Below, in pieces: positions 9,325 through 18,760 of a stretch of 64,000 bases of DNA. Both the position numbers and the translations under genes were made by a program. Location of the stretch: contig NZ_AP018725.1 in NCBI RefSeq assembly GCF_003967195.1, positions 1,612,001-1,676,000 on the forward strand. The letters are read 5' to 3'. This DNA is from Sulfuriflexus mobilis (GTDB lineage: Bacteria > Pseudomonadota > Gammaproteobacteria > AKS1). The first letter of the stretch is position 1, and the number at the start of each line of letters is the position of its first letter. The notes beneath the pieces were generated by a model that saw nothing but the letters and a program-made list of their open reading frames with translations, was not told the origin of the DNA and searched no databases.

Positions 9325-9661
9325 GCTTTCCGTCTGCCAGAGCCTGCTCGATCAGGTGAACACTATTGCCGCAGAGCATCATGCCACCTCGATCGAAAAG
9401 ATCTTCCTACAAGTCGGACCATTATCCGGTGTTGAACCAGAACTGCTGCAATCGGCCTTCCCCATTGCACGTGCCGACAGCATTGCCGCCGGAGCAGAAC
9501 TGGTCATACAGCAGATGCCGATACAGGTGCGCTGCAAAACCTGCCATGCGGAAACAGCTGCCAAAGCTAATCGTTTGCTGTGTGGTGAGTGCGGCGATTG
9601 GCAAACTGAATTGCTTAGCGGTGATGAACTGCTGCTCGAGCGCGTCGAAATGCTAACGTAG
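9317..9661 (+). CDS. hypA: HypA nickel-insertion protein
   Basis: A 114-aa HypA with the nickel-binding start MHELS (His2) and a structural zinc site of two CxxC pairs (C73/C76 and C89/C92). With the HypB GTPase it delivers nickel to the precursor of the hydrogenase large subunit. The gene overlaps the end of hypC by 8 nt and is followed 16 nt later by hypB, so all are probably translated from one mRNA. Length and motifs are normal. Confidence 0.95.
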   Translation: MHELSVCQSLLDQVNTIAAEHHATSIEKIFLQVGPLSGVEPELLQSAFPIARADSIAAGAELVIQQMPIQVRCKTCHAETAAKANRLLCGECGDWQTELLSGDELLLERVEMLT

Positions 9662-9676
9662 AAATAGGAGCTGGCT

Positions 9677-10537
9677 ATGTGTGATACCTGTGGCTGTAAC
9701 GTAACCCCTGGCAATAAACATCTGGTGGAGGCAAACGGCAAGCTGGCCTGGGTGGGTAAAGGCAAAACCGCCGTAGATGTCCTGCAAGGCCTGTTATCCG
9801 AAAACGATCATCAGGCCATGCATAATCGACAACACTTCGACAAACACCAGGTATTGGCTATTAATCTTATGTCATCCCCGGGAGCCGGCAAAACTGCCCT
9901 GTTAGAAGCGACCATCGAGGCACTACAAGACCGGTACAGGATTGCTGTCATAGAAGGTGACCTGGAAACAGAAAATGATGCCAAACGCATTCGTGCCAAA
10001 GGTGTCACTGCGATCCAGATTACCACCGGCACTGCCTGTCATCTCGATGCCCACATGGTACATGATGCCCTGCACAACCTTGATCTATCCAAACTGGATA
10101 TCGTCTTCATTGAAAATGTCGGTAATCTGGTATGCCCCGCCAGTTTCGATCTGGGACACCACCGTAATGTGACCCTGCTGTCGGTGCCGGAGGGTGATGA
10201 CAAGCCCGCCAAATACCCGGTCATGTTTCGCGCCGCAGACCTCATGTTGCTAACCAAGACCGACCTGTTAGCAGTCCTGGACGATTTCAAACCCGAAAAG
10301 GCCGAACAGTACCTGCGCAACCTTGCCAGTGAGGCACCTGTCATGCAGGTATCATCCAGGAGCGGTGAAGGCATGCAGGACTGGCTTGACTGGCTGGACC
10401 AGGAACTGGCGACACACCGGGCACGGATTCAGAACGGTGAGATTGTCCGTCCGGCCATACAGTCTGACGGAATACGTTTGCATGCCACAGCAAACTCACC
10501 GACTCAGCATCACGGCCCTACTCACCGCCATGAGTGA
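9677..10537 (+). CDS. hypB: HypB nickel-binding GTPase
   Basis: A 286-aa protein with the N-terminal high-affinity metal motif CxxCGC (C2, C5, C7). The P-loop is SSPGAGKT (residues 66-73), and downstream G-domain motifs include ENVGNLVCP and LLTKTDLL (the NKxD equivalent is TKTD). It hydrolyses GTP while transferring nickel with HypA to the hydrogenase large subunit. Unlike many HypB proteins it has no long His-rich N-terminal stretch, so nickel storage is probably not a main role. It sits between hypA and hypD; an ATG with AGGAG upstream fits the start. Confidence 0.95.
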   Translation: MCDTCGCNVTPGNKHLVEANGKLAWVGKGKTAVDVLQGLLSENDHQAMHNRQHFDKHQVLAINLMSSPGAGKTALLEATIEALQDRYRIAVIEGDLETENDAKRIRAKGVTAIQITTGTACHLDAHMVHDALHNLDLSKLDIVFIENVGNLVCPASFDLGHHRNVTLLSVPEGDDKPAKYPVMFRAADLMLLTKTDLLAVLDDFKPEKAEQYLRNLASEAPVMQVSSRSGEGMQDWLDWLDQELATHRARIQNGEIVRPAIQSDGIRLHATANSPTQHHGPTHRHE

Positions 10538-10571
10538 CATATCTGCGTATAGGCATTCCCGATAAATTAAT

Positions 10572-11696
10572 ATGTCACTGACGGCTCAACAATGGCTGCA
10601 ACAAATCCACACCCTGGACCTGCCTGAGCGGGTACGCATCATGAACGTCTGCGGTGGGCATGAGCGCTCGATTACCATGGCCGGACTGCGCACGGCATTA
10701 CCCAGCAACATCGAACTTATTCCCGGCCCCGGCTGCCCGGTTTGTGTCTGCCCGGAAGAAGATGTCTATGACGCCATTCAGCTGGCACTCAACGAAAACA
10801 TCATCCTGGTCGCGTTTGGTGACATGTTGCGAGTACCGGTAAATGCACCCAAGGGAGATATTCGCTCCCTGGAACAAGCCAGGGCCGCCGGCGCAGATAT
10901 CCGCCCCATTGCATCGCCCGTGGAGGCGGTTAAGATCGCCACAGAACATACGGAGCGCACGGTCGTATTCTTTGCCGCGGGTTTTGAAACCACCACGGCA
11001 CCGGTCGCCGGCATGCTCGCCGCAGGGGTACCTGACAATATGCAGCTGTTGCTGTCTGCCCGGCTGACCTGGCCGGCGGTGGCCATGCTACTGGATTCTG
11101 AGCAGGCCGGTTTTGATGCGCTGGTTGCACCGGGCCATGTCGCCACCATCATGGGTCCCGAAGAATGGCAGTTTGTGGTCGACAAACACAAGCTCCCCAC
11201 CGCCGTGGCCGGCTTTAGCCCGGAAAGCCTGCTGGCGGCAATCTATTCCACCCTGCGCCAGCACATTGAAGGACGACCGTTCCTCGACAACTGTTATCCT
11301 GAGGTGGTAAAGCCGGGCGGTAACACCTCAGCCAGAAAAATTCTCGATGAGGTCATGGAAGTGACCGATGCAAACTGGCGCGGCGTCGGTGTGATCCCCG
11401 ATTCCGGTTTTCAGTTGAAGGGTGAGTACGCCGCATTCGATGCACGCAGGCATTTCATGCTGTGCCAGGATGCCCATCGTAAACGCGCCGGTGAGATGCC
11501 GCCCGGCTGTGAGTGTGCACGTGTGGTGCTGGGCAAGATCTATCCCAATGCGTGCCGTTTGTATGGCAGTGCCTGTACACCGCGCAACCCCATCGGCCCC
11601 TGCATGGTCTCTGACGAAGGGGCCTGCCGTATCTGGTGGAGTGGCGGCCTGCGCGAGCCTGCCGGGCATGAATCGGTAAACAAGGTGCATAGTTAA
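10572..11696 (+). CDS. hypD: HypD Fe-S scaffold for the Fe(CN)2CO group
   Basis: A 374-aa protein with the HypD signatures NVCGGHE (near residue 25), GPGCPVCVCP (near 53) and the C-terminal cysteine cluster GCECARV..ACRLYGSACTPRNPIGPC that binds a [4Fe-4S] cluster. Together with HypC it is the scaffold on which HypE and HypF products are turned into cyanide ligands on iron. The stop codon overlaps the hypF start by one base (TAATG), which implies translational coupling. Confidence 0.95.
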   Translation: MSLTAQQWLQQIHTLDLPERVRIMNVCGGHERSITMAGLRTALPSNIELIPGPGCPVCVCPEEDVYDAIQLALNENIILVAFGDMLRVPVNAPKGDIRSLEQARAAGADIRPIASPVEAVKIATEHTERTVVFFAAGFETTTAPVAGMLAAGVPDNMQLLLSARLTWPAVAMLLDSEQAGFDALVAPGHVATIMGPEEWQFVVDKHKLPTAVAGFSPESLLAAIYSTLRQHIEGRPFLDNCYPEVVKPGGNTSARKILDEVMEVTDANWRGVGVIPDSGFQLKGEYAAFDARRHFMLCQDAHRKRAGEMPPGCECARVVLGKIYPNACRLYGSACTPRNPIGPCMVSDEGACRIWWSGGLREPAGHESVNKVHS

Positions 11697-13960
11697 TGCT
11701 AATGGAAGGGACGTCGCTACCTTCTCAGACAATCCAGGCCCGTCATTTCACCCTCACCGGCCACGTACAAGGGGTAGGTTTCCGCCCGTTTGTATATCGA
11801 CTGGCACACGAACATAACATCAATGGCTGGGTCGAAAACCAATTGGGCCAGGTGGTCATTCATGCCGAAGGCAGAATAGAAAACCTGCAGGCCTTCAAAC
11901 GGGGCTTAATCGAGCAGGCCCCGCTTCATGCCAGCCCGCTGTTTTCGGAAACACGGGATACCGAATGCAAACATTACGATACCTTTAGCATCCGCCGCAG
12001 CAATACCAACGCAGCGCCGAAGATTCGCATCGTTGCTGATCTGCCCACCTGTGATAGCTGTCTGCAAGAACTGGCCGACGCAGGAAACCGTCGTTTCCAC
12101 TACCCGTTTATTAACTGCACTGGCTGCGGCCCGCGCTATACGCTGATTCGCCACCTCCCCTATGACCGCGCCAATACCACGATGGCAGAGTTTGCACTCT
12201 GCCCGAATTGCCGGCGTGAATATGAAAATCCGCTGGATCGCCGCTTTCATGCCGAGCCCATCGCCTGCCCTACATGTGGGCCGCAACTCAGCTACAAGGA
12301 TGAACACGCTGCGATCAATGACACCGGGCAGGCACTGGCAGCATGCGTTCGGGCCCTGCGTTTCGGCAACATCGTTGCGGTCAAAGGCATTGGTGGTTAT
12401 CACCTCATGTGTGATGCGCGCAGCGATGAGGCACTACAGAATTTGCGGCGGCGTAAATCGCGGCCGGACAAGCCGCTTGCGGTAATGATGCTCGATACAC
12501 AACTAGATGAGCACGTCGAGGTACCGGCAATACACCGGCAACTCCTGTTCGGTGCTGTGCATCCGATCACCCTGTTAACCAAAAAGCCATCCAGCACCTT
12601 GTCGCAATTCATCGCCCCCGGCCTGCATGAAATCGGCATCATGCTTCCCTATAGCCCGCTGCACCACCTGCTGGTACAGATGTTCGGTGGCCCTCTGGTC
12701 GCCACCTCGGCCAACATCAGTGGCGAACCGGTGCTGACAATCAATGAGGAAGTAGATCGACGACTCAAACATGTGACCGATGCCTGCCTGCACCATAACC
12801 GGGCCATCCAGCGCCCGGCGGACGATCCTGTCTACCGCGTGGTCCAGAACAAACCCCGCCCTCTGCGTCTCGGTCGGGGTAACGCGCCACTGGAACTGAC
12901 ATTGCCATTTCAGCTCGAGTCGCCACTGCTTGCCGTCGGCGGGCATATGAAAAATACGGTTGCCCTGGCCTGGGATGATCGAATCGTCATCTCGCCGCAC
13001 ATCGGCGACCTGGATTCACTGCGTAGTCAGCAGGTATTCGCACAGGCGATTGATGACCTTCAGGAACTTTATCGGGTGAAGGCACAACATCTCATCTGTG
13101 ATGCTCACCCCGGTTACAGCAGCAGTCGTTGGGCACAAAACAGTGGCCGACCGGTACACACCGTTTACCATCACCATGCTCACGCCGCCTGCCTGGCCGG
13201 TGAATTCCCTGACGAAGATCACTGGCTGGTATTCACCTGGGATGGTGTGGGCCTGGGCGCCGATCGAAGCCTGTGGGGCGGCGAGGCCCTGCTCGGCAAG
13301 CCTGGCCACTGGCAACACGTCGCCAGCATGCGGCCCTTCTATCTGCCCGGTGGCGAACGCGCCAGCCGCGAACCGTGGCGCAGTGCCGCCGCCCTGTGCT
13401 GGGAATCGTCATTTGACTGGCAAACGCCGGTACCGGAGACAGAACTTATCTACCAGGCATGGCAAAGCAAGTTGAACTGTCCACAGACGTCCTCGGTGGG
13501 TCGATTGTTCGACGCCGCTGCCGCCCTCAGCGGCTTAGCCTGTCACGCAAGTTTTGAAGGCCAGGGCCCCATGCTTCTCGAAGCTGCGGCAACACAAGGA
13601 CAGCCCAGCGCAATCGATCTGCCCCTGCAACAGGATACTAGGGGCATCTGGCGCACAGACTGGTCTCCGCTGCTGCCTCTGCTTGCGGATAGCGAACTGA
13701 GCATCGCCGATCGCGCCCGCTGTTTTCATGAATCCCTGGCCAATGCCCTGCTGCAACAGGCCATGCAGTTGCGCAAGACATCAGGTAAATTTGCTGTCGG
13801 TTTAAGTGGCGGGGTATTCCAGAACCGTCTGTTGACGGAACGCGTCATCAGCCTGCTCGAGACCAATAATTTTCGTTGTTATCTGCCGGAACAGCTGCCC
13901 GTCAATGATGCCGGGCTGTGCTATGGTCAGGTCATGGAATATCACTCAACAACAGAATAA
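11696..13960 (+). CDS. hypF: HypF carbamoyltransferase
   Basis: A 754-aa multidomain protein. The order is an acylphosphatase-like domain (GHVQGVGFRPFVY near residue 25), two zinc-finger-like CxxC pairs (CDSC..CTGC and CPNC..CPTC, about 110-185), a YrdC-like nucleotide domain (about 200-390) and a Kae1-like domain with VYHHHAHAAC (near 490). It activates carbamoyl phosphate and transfers the carbamoyl group to the C-terminal cysteine of HypE. The ATG at 11696 overlaps the hypD stop; an ATG at 11702 is an alternative. Length is normal. Confidence 0.95.
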   Translation: MLMEGTSLPSQTIQARHFTLTGHVQGVGFRPFVYRLAHEHNINGWVENQLGQVVIHAEGRIENLQAFKRGLIEQAPLHASPLFSETRDTECKHYDTFSIRRSNTNAAPKIRIVADLPTCDSCLQELADAGNRRFHYPFINCTGCGPRYTLIRHLPYDRANTTMAEFALCPNCRREYENPLDRRFHAEPIACPTCGPQLSYKDEHAAINDTGQALAACVRALRFGNIVAVKGIGGYHLMCDARSDEALQNLRRRKSRPDKPLAVMMLDTQLDEHVEVPAIHRQLLFGAVHPITLLTKKPSSTLSQFIAPGLHEIGIMLPYSPLHHLLVQMFGGPLVATSANISGEPVLTINEEVDRRLKHVTDACLHHNRAIQRPADDPVYRVVQNKPRPLRLGRGNAPLELTLPFQLESPLLAVGGHMKNTVALAWDDRIVISPHIGDLDSLRSQQVFAQAIDDLQELYRVKAQHLICDAHPGYSSSRWAQNSGRPVHTVYHHHAHAACLAGEFPDEDHWLVFTWDGVGLGADRSLWGGEALLGKPGHWQHVASMRPFYLPGGERASREPWRSAAALCWESSFDWQTPVPETELIYQAWQSKLNCPQTSSVGRLFDAAAALSGLACHASFEGQGPMLLEAAATQGQPSAIDLPLQQDTRGIWRTDWSPLLPLLADSELSIADRARCFHESLANALLQQAMQLRKTSGKFAVGLSGGVFQNRLLTERVISLLETNNFRCYLPEQLPVNDAGLCYGQVMEYHSTTE

Positions 13961-13972
13961 CTCTTCAAGCTT

Positions 13973-14971
13973 ATGTCTCATATCACTCTCGCGCACGGTA
14001 ACGGCGGACATTTTATGCGCCAGCTCATTGAAGAGGTATTTGCCGCACAACTCAGCAACCCGGTGCTGGACGCCAATGCCGATGCCGCTACCTTGCCGGC
14101 CATGACAGGTGAGTTGATGATGAGTGTCGACGGTTTTACCGTAAAGCCGCTCGAATTCCCCGGTGGCAATATCGGTTCGCTTGCCATTCACGGCACGGTT
14201 AATGATCTCGCCGTCAGTGGTGCGATACCTCGCTACCTGAGCCTGTCGGCCATTATAGAGGAAGGCCTGGAACTGGCCACCCTGGAACGCATCATCCACG
14301 CCATGGCCGAGGCTGCGCGCGCGGCCGGTGTACAGATCGCCTGTGGTGACACCAAGGTCGTACCGCGTGGAGAAGGCAGTGGTGTGTTCCTCACTACTAC
14401 AGGTGTCGGTGTGCGCGACAAGAATTTGCAGCTCGGACTGAACAATATCAAAAACACTGACCGAATCCTGGTCAGTGGCCCCGTCGGTGATCACGGTACG
14501 GCCATCATGCTGGCCCGCGAACAATTCGGTCTGAGTGGCGATGTACACTCCGATGCCGATAGCGTCCTGCCCTTGTGTCAGGCACTGCATAACCTGACCG
14601 GTCTGCGTTTCATGCGCGACCCGACCCGCGGCGGCCTGGCCACTGTCCTGCATGAGATCCATGACGTCACCGGCCTCGGCATCCGGGTACGACAGACACA
14701 CATCCCGATACAGGACCCGGTCAACGCTGTTTGCGAGATATTGGGATATGACCCCTTATACCTGGCCTGTGAAGGCCGGGTCGTGGCCGTTGTCGCCGAG
14801 GAACAGGCAGAGGAGGCCCTGTCCCGCTGGCATGCACTCGAAACTGGCCGGCAAGCACACATCATCGGACACATGACAGCAGATCTATCCCGCGTGGTAT
14901 TGGAAACAGAACTGGGGGGTGAACGTATCCTTGAAGAACTGGAAGACGACCCCCTGCCGCGTATTTGCTGA
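13973..14971 (+). CDS. hypE: HypE, cyanide-forming maturation enzyme
   Basis: A 332-aa PurM/HypE-type ATPase with an N-terminal LAHGNGG motif and a C-terminus ending PRIC. The terminal cysteine accepts the carbamoyl group from HypF and is dehydrated with ATP to thiocyanate, the cyanide source for the active site. It follows hypF by 12 nt and is the last gene of the operon. About 260 nt of non-coding sequence and a convergent tRNA cluster follow. No hydrogenase structural gene is found in the window. Confidence 0.95.
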   Translation: MSHITLAHGNGGHFMRQLIEEVFAAQLSNPVLDANADAATLPAMTGELMMSVDGFTVKPLEFPGGNIGSLAIHGTVNDLAVSGAIPRYLSLSAIIEEGLELATLERIIHAMAEAARAAGVQIACGDTKVVPRGEGSGVFLTTTGVGVRDKNLQLGLNNIKNTDRILVSGPVGDHGTAIMLAREQFGLSGDVHSDADSVLPLCQALHNLTGLRFMRDPTRGGLATVLHEIHDVTGLGIRVRQTHIPIQDPVNAVCEILGYDPLYLACEGRVVAVVAEEQAEEALSRWHALETGRQAHIIGHMTADLSRVVLETELGGERILEELEDDPLPRIC

Positions 14972-15232
14972 ATAAATCATAAATCAGGTATTAAGCATAA
15001 GCGGTCAATGAACTAAGCTATAAGCCATCCTCCGTGCCTGCACACCTAACAAAGGACAGCATTCTTTCCCGGCTCAATGCTCGTCTAAGCTTCCCTAAAA
15101 ATACTACCCTTATAATATGATGTACCGGAGTGGCCTCCTTTCACATCGCCCACCGTTGGAAAGCGCATTGTTAGTTGAGTCGTCATGATTTCGCGGCGGC
15201 ACAAAGTTATGCTGTTGCCGAAAGAAGAGTGT

Positions 15233-15319
15233 TGGTGCCCGGGGCCGGAATCGAACCGGCACGGTGTTGCCACCGAGGGATTTTAAGTCCCTTGCGTCTA
15301 CCAATTTCGCCACCCGGGC
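15233..15319 (-). tRNA. tRNA-Leu (anticodon TAA)
   Basis: A complete cloverleaf on the minus strand: acceptor stem GCCCGGG/CCCGGGC, anticodon loop with TAA, a long class II variable arm (CGGTGGCAACACCG) and an encoded CCA at 15233-15235. It is the last of three tRNAs downstream of pgsA, the same Gly-Cys-Leu order seen after pgsA in Escherichia coli. Confidence 0.96.
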
Positions 15320-15379
15320 AGAGACAGCGCGCATTGTAACGCGTCTGGGACAATTGCTGTAGATCTATGAAGTGAAAAT

Positions 15380-15453
15380 TGGAGGCGGAACCCGGAGTCG
15401 AACCGAGATACACGGATTTGCAATCCGCTGCATAGCCATTCTGCCATTCCGCC
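15380..15453 (-). tRNA. tRNA-Cys (anticodon GCA)
   Basis: A complete minus-strand cloverleaf with acceptor GGCGGAA/TTCCGCC, anticodon GCA, T-loop GTTCGACTC and an encoded CCA at 15380-15382. It lies between the tRNA-Gly and tRNA-Leu genes in the array downstream of pgsA. Confidence 0.96.
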
Positions 15454-15528
15454 GCATGGGATACGTTATTGCATATTCTATTACAAAAACGGGGAAGTGA
15501 TACTGGACCACTTCCCCGATCTGTAATT

Positions 15529-15604
<76 letters not shown>

Positions 15605-15661
15605 TTTGAGAGGACCCGTATTGTAAAGATGGTGGGCTAGGAGTCAAGCACCCAGAGGCGA

Positions 15662-16240
15662 TTATTCGTTATTTTCTTTGGTGTTATCACCATTGAGTAG
15701 CGGCCAGGCGGCACGCAAATAGATAATCATCGACCACAGCGTCAGTGCGGCGGCTACATACAAGAGTACCAGCCCCACCTCGTATACCGGCAGTTCACTC
15801 AGGGGCTCTCTGTATAACAGTAAAAACAGGGCCAGCATCTGCGCCGTGGTCTTGATTTTGCCGATATAGCTGACCGCGACCTGGGCACGTTCGCCGATTT
15901 GGGCCATCCATTCGCGCAGGGCCGAGATGGCGATCTCACGGCCAATGATAATTGCCGCCGGGATCGCCAGCCAGGGCCCCGGATCGGCGGCGACGAGCAG
16001 GATCAGGGCCACAGCGACCATGAGCTTGTCAGCGACCGGGTCAAGGAAGGCCCCGAAACGGGAGGTCTGGTTGAGTTTTCGGGCCAGATAACCATCCAGC
16101 CAGTCGGTAAAGCCGGCGAAGGCAAAAATGGCGGCCGTGGCCATATTCGCCCAGGAAAATGGCAGGTAAAAGACCAGCACAAAGACCGGGATCGCCGCGA
16201 TGCGGGTCAGGGTCAGGATATTCGGTATATTCAGGTTCAT
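15662..16240 (-). CDS. pgsA: PgsA, phosphatidylglycerophosphate synthase
   Basis: A 192-aa inner-membrane CDP-alcohol phosphatidyltransferase that joins CDP-diacylglycerol with glycerol-3-phosphate, the committed step to phosphatidylglycerol and cardiolipin. The catalytic signature runs from D46 to D71 (DWLDGYLAR ... [10 protein letters not shown]), flanked by several hydrophobic helices. The ATG directly abuts the uvrC stop codon (TAA-ATG), which suggests coupling. The uvrC-pgsA-tRNA order is widely conserved in gammaproteobacteria. Confidence 0.95.
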   Translation of the reverse strand: MNLNIPNILTLTRIAAIPVFVLVFYLPFSWANMATAAIFAFAGFTDWLDGYLARKLNQTSRFGAFLDPVADKLMVAVALILLVAADPGPWLAIPAAIIIGREIAISALREWMAQIGERAQVAVSYIGKIKTTAQMLALFLLLYREPLSELPVYEVGLVLLYVAAALTLWSMIIYLRAAWPLLNGDNTKENNE

Positions 16241-18091
16241 TTAATGACTATCGCCGTGTAATACATCGTAAATACGTTCCGCCAGGGCCAGACTGATACC
16301 CTCAACACGTGCCAGGTCTTCCTTGCCGGCCCGATTCACGCCCTGCAGGCCGCCAAATTGCTTTAACAGACGCTGACGCCGTTTGGGCCCCAGTCCCTTA
16401 ATATCCTCAAGCACGGAACGCTGCCGTGCCTTGGCGCGGCGCTGGCGATGACCGGTGATGGCAAAACGGTGTGCCTCGTCGCGGATCTGCTGGATCAGGT
16501 GCAAGGCCTTGGAATCTGCGGGCAGTATAAAGGGCGTCTTATGTCCTAACAAGAACAGGTCTTCCTCCCCCGGTTTGCGCTCCGGCCCCTTGGCGATGCC
16601 CACCACCGTGATCCCGCCTATTTGCAGTTCCTGCAACACCTCTCCGGCCTGTCTGAGCTGGCCCTTGCCACCATCAATAAAGAGGACGTCGGGCATGGCC
16701 CCCTCGCCCTCCTTGACCTTGCTATATCGGCGCAGCAGTGCCTGGCGCATGGCGGCATAGTCATCCCCGGGGGTGATACCCTCGATGTTATAACGACGGT
16801 AATTCGACTTGTTAGGCCCCTCACTGTCAAAGACGACACAGGAGGCCACGGTAGCCTCGCCCATGGTGTGGCTGATATCAAAACACTCCATACGCTGCGG
16901 CACGGCCTCCAGGCCCAGGGCATCCTGCAAGGCCTCAAAACGCGCCGTGAGACTGCTTTTCGAACTCAACTGCTGTTGCAGGGCATGGTGAGCATTGTCA
17001 GTCGCCATTTCCAGCCAGCGTGCACGTTCACCACGCACCCGGGCGTGGATGCTGACCTTATGACCGGCCTGTTCCGTCAGTACCCCCTGCAGCCAGTCAC
17101 TGTCATCAATGGCATGGTTGACAAGGATCTGACTCGGGATCGGGCGACGTGCCCCGCCCCCCTGTCCCTCGCCGAGGTAATACTGGGTAATAAAGGCCGC
17201 CAGGATCTCGGCATCTTCACTACCGGCGATGTGTTTCGGGAAATAGGCCCGATTACCCAGGTGATGCCCGCCGCGCACGGTAAAGACCTGCACACAACTG
17301 CTGCCACTGGCGCTGCTGCAGGCGATGATATCCAGGTCGCCCCCCTCACTGCTGACATACTGTTTTTCCGACAAGCTGCGCAGGCGCGCAATCTGATCAC
17401 GATAGGTGGCCGCGCGCTCATAGTCGAGATGGCCGGCCGCGGTCTCCATACGCTGGACCAGGCTGTCTATGACCGCATCATCACGCCCCTCGAGGAAGAG
17501 GATGGTGTTGCGCACGTCTTCGGCATAATCGGCCTTGTCGATAAAACCTACGCAGGGCGCCGAACAGCGCTTGATCTGGTATTGCAGACAAGGACGCGAA
17601 CGGTTGCGGTAAAAACTGTCTTCGCACTGACGAATCGGAAACAGCTTTTGTAACAGACTCAGGGTTTCGCGCACGGCCCCCGCGCTCGGGTAAGGACCAA
17701 AATATCTCCCCTTGCCTCGCCGACCACCGCGGTGAAACCCCAGTCGCGGAAAATCCTGCTCCGTGGACAAGCAGATGTAGGGATAACTTTTATCATCGCG
17801 CAAGAGGATGTTGTAGCGTGGGCGGAATTCCTTGATCAGGTTGTTTTCCAGGATCAGGGCCTCACTCTCGGTATGTGTAACGGTCACCGTGATAGTCCGC
17901 ATCTGCTGCATCAGCGCCTGGGTCTTTGGCGCCAAACCACTGTTACGGAAATAACTACTGACACGTTTTTTCAGATTACGCGCCTTGCCGACATACAAAA
18001 TTGTATCGTCCTCGGCGTGCATGCGATACACACCCGGCCGCTCGGTCAGGCTGGCAAGGAAGCTCTTTTTGTCAAAGGGCTGCTCGGTCAC
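16241..18091 (-). CDS. uvrC: UvrC, excinuclease ABC subunit C
   Basis: A 616-aa nucleotide-excision-repair endonuclease. The N-terminal GIY-YIG nuclease domain (RPGVYRM..LYVGKARNLKKR, residues 18-44) makes the 3' incision. A UVR motif (about 200-235), the RNase H-like domain (ECFDISH..ASCVVFD, about 400-420) with the 5' incision activity, and C-terminal helix-hairpin-helix motifs (IKGLGPKRR, about 565-573) follow. The start is GTG at 18091. It lies between the uracil-DNA glycosylase gene (15 nt gap) and pgsA (0 nt), which makes this a small DNA-repair-rich operon. Confidence 0.96.
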   Translation of the reverse strand: MTEQPFDKKSFLASLTERPGVYRMHAEDDTILYVGKARNLKKRVSSYFRNSGLAPKTQALMQQMRTITVTVTHTESEALILENNLIKEFRPRYNILLRDDKSYPYICLSTEQDFPRLGFHRGGRRGKGRYFGPYPSAGAVRETLSLLQKLFPIRQCEDSFYRNRSRPCLQYQIKRCSAPCVGFIDKADYAEDVRNTILFLEGRDDAVIDSLVQRMETAAGHLDYERAATYRDQIARLRSLSEKQYVSSEGGDLDIIACSSASGSSCVQVFTVRGGHHLGNRAYFPKHIAGSEDAEILAAFITQYYLGEGQGGGARRPIPSQILVNHAIDDSDWLQGVLTEQAGHKVSIHARVRGERARWLEMATDNAHHALQQQLSSKSSLTARFEALQDALGLEAVPQRMECFDISHTMGEATVASCVVFDSEGPNKSNYRRYNIEGITPGDDYAAMRQALLRRYSKVKEGEGAMPDVLFIDGGKGQLRQAGEVLQELQIGGITVVGIAKGPERKPGEEDLFLLGHKTPFILPADSKALHLIQQIRDEAHRFAITGHRQRRAKARQRSVLEDIKGLGPKRRQRLLKQFGGLQGVNRAGKEDLARVEGISLALAERIYDVLHGDSH

Positions 18092-18106
18092 GGTAAGCCG
18101 TTAGCA

Positions 18107-18751
18107 TCAGGCATCGATATGTTTACGCGCCTTTTTAAACACCTCATGAAACATTTTCTCTGTGAGACGTTTGGTCGAGGTGTTGTACTTGCTGCAATGA
18201 TAGGAACTGAGCAGCCAGCGGCCGTCAGGTAGTTGCGCACAGGCATTGTGTGCAAAGGGATAGTCCTTGATCTTTACACCACTGGCACGCAACACTGCCT
18301 TGTGCGCAATCAGGCCCAGCACGAGGATGACCCGGGTCTTTGGTAAAGCGTCGAGTTCTTCCTTTAACAAGTCATTGCAGGTATTGATCTCGTCGGTAGT
18401 CGGCTTGTTTTGTGGGGGCAGGCACTTTACGGCGTTAGTGATGCGACAATTTTTCAGCTTCAACCCATCATCACGGGATATCGATTCAGGCTTATTGCTA
18501 AAACCAAACTTGTAGAGTGTTGCATAGAGCAGGATACCGGCAAAGTCACCGGTAAACGGACGGCCACTGGCATTCGCACCATGCATACCCGGTGCCAGAC
18601 CAACAATCAGCAGGGCTGGCTTTTTAATACCGAAGGGCTCAACGGGGCGGGCATGGTAGTCAGGGTATTCCTTTCTGACATCGGCAAGAAAATTGCTGAG
18701 GCGTGGGCAACGGGCACAATTCAGGTCAAAAGCATTATTCGAGGATTTCAT
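18107..18751 (-). CDS. Family 5 (UDGb-like) uracil-DNA glycosylase
   Basis: A 214-aa protein with the UDGb-type motif GLAPGMHGANASGRPFTGD (about residues 51-69). Four cysteines are suited to a [4Fe-4S] cluster: CARC at 13-16, KC near 109, and NTC near 123. The second active-site motif reads SSYHCSKYNTSTKRLT, where family members usually have HPS. The family removes uracil, and often hypoxanthine, from DNA. The gene begins 9 nt after the thioredoxin-NHL gene stops and lies 15 nt before uvrC, so it belongs to the same repair-linked operon. The effect of the HPS-to-HCS change is unknown. Confidence 0.8.
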   Translation of the reverse strand: MKSSNNAFDLNCARCPRLSNFLADVRKEYPDYHARPVEPFGIKKPALLIVGLAPGMHGANASGRPFTGDFAGILLYATLYKFGFSNKPESISRDDGLKLKNCRITNAVKCLPPQNKPTTDEINTCNDLLKEELDALPKTRVILVLGLIAHKAVLRASGVKIKDYPFAHNACAQLPDGRWLLSSYHCSKYNTSTKRLTEKMFHEVFKKARKHIDA

Positions 18752-18760
18752 GCCGCCATT

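Noticed and set aside
13946-14701. A 251-codon minus-strand ORF inside hypE
   Set aside because: hypE motifs are fully intact on the plus strand; the antisense frame is a high-GC shadow.
16622-17653. A 343-codon plus-strand ORF inside uvrC
   Set aside because: It is an exact shadow of uvrC on the opposite strand, has no ribosome binding site, and translates to a sequence without domain features.
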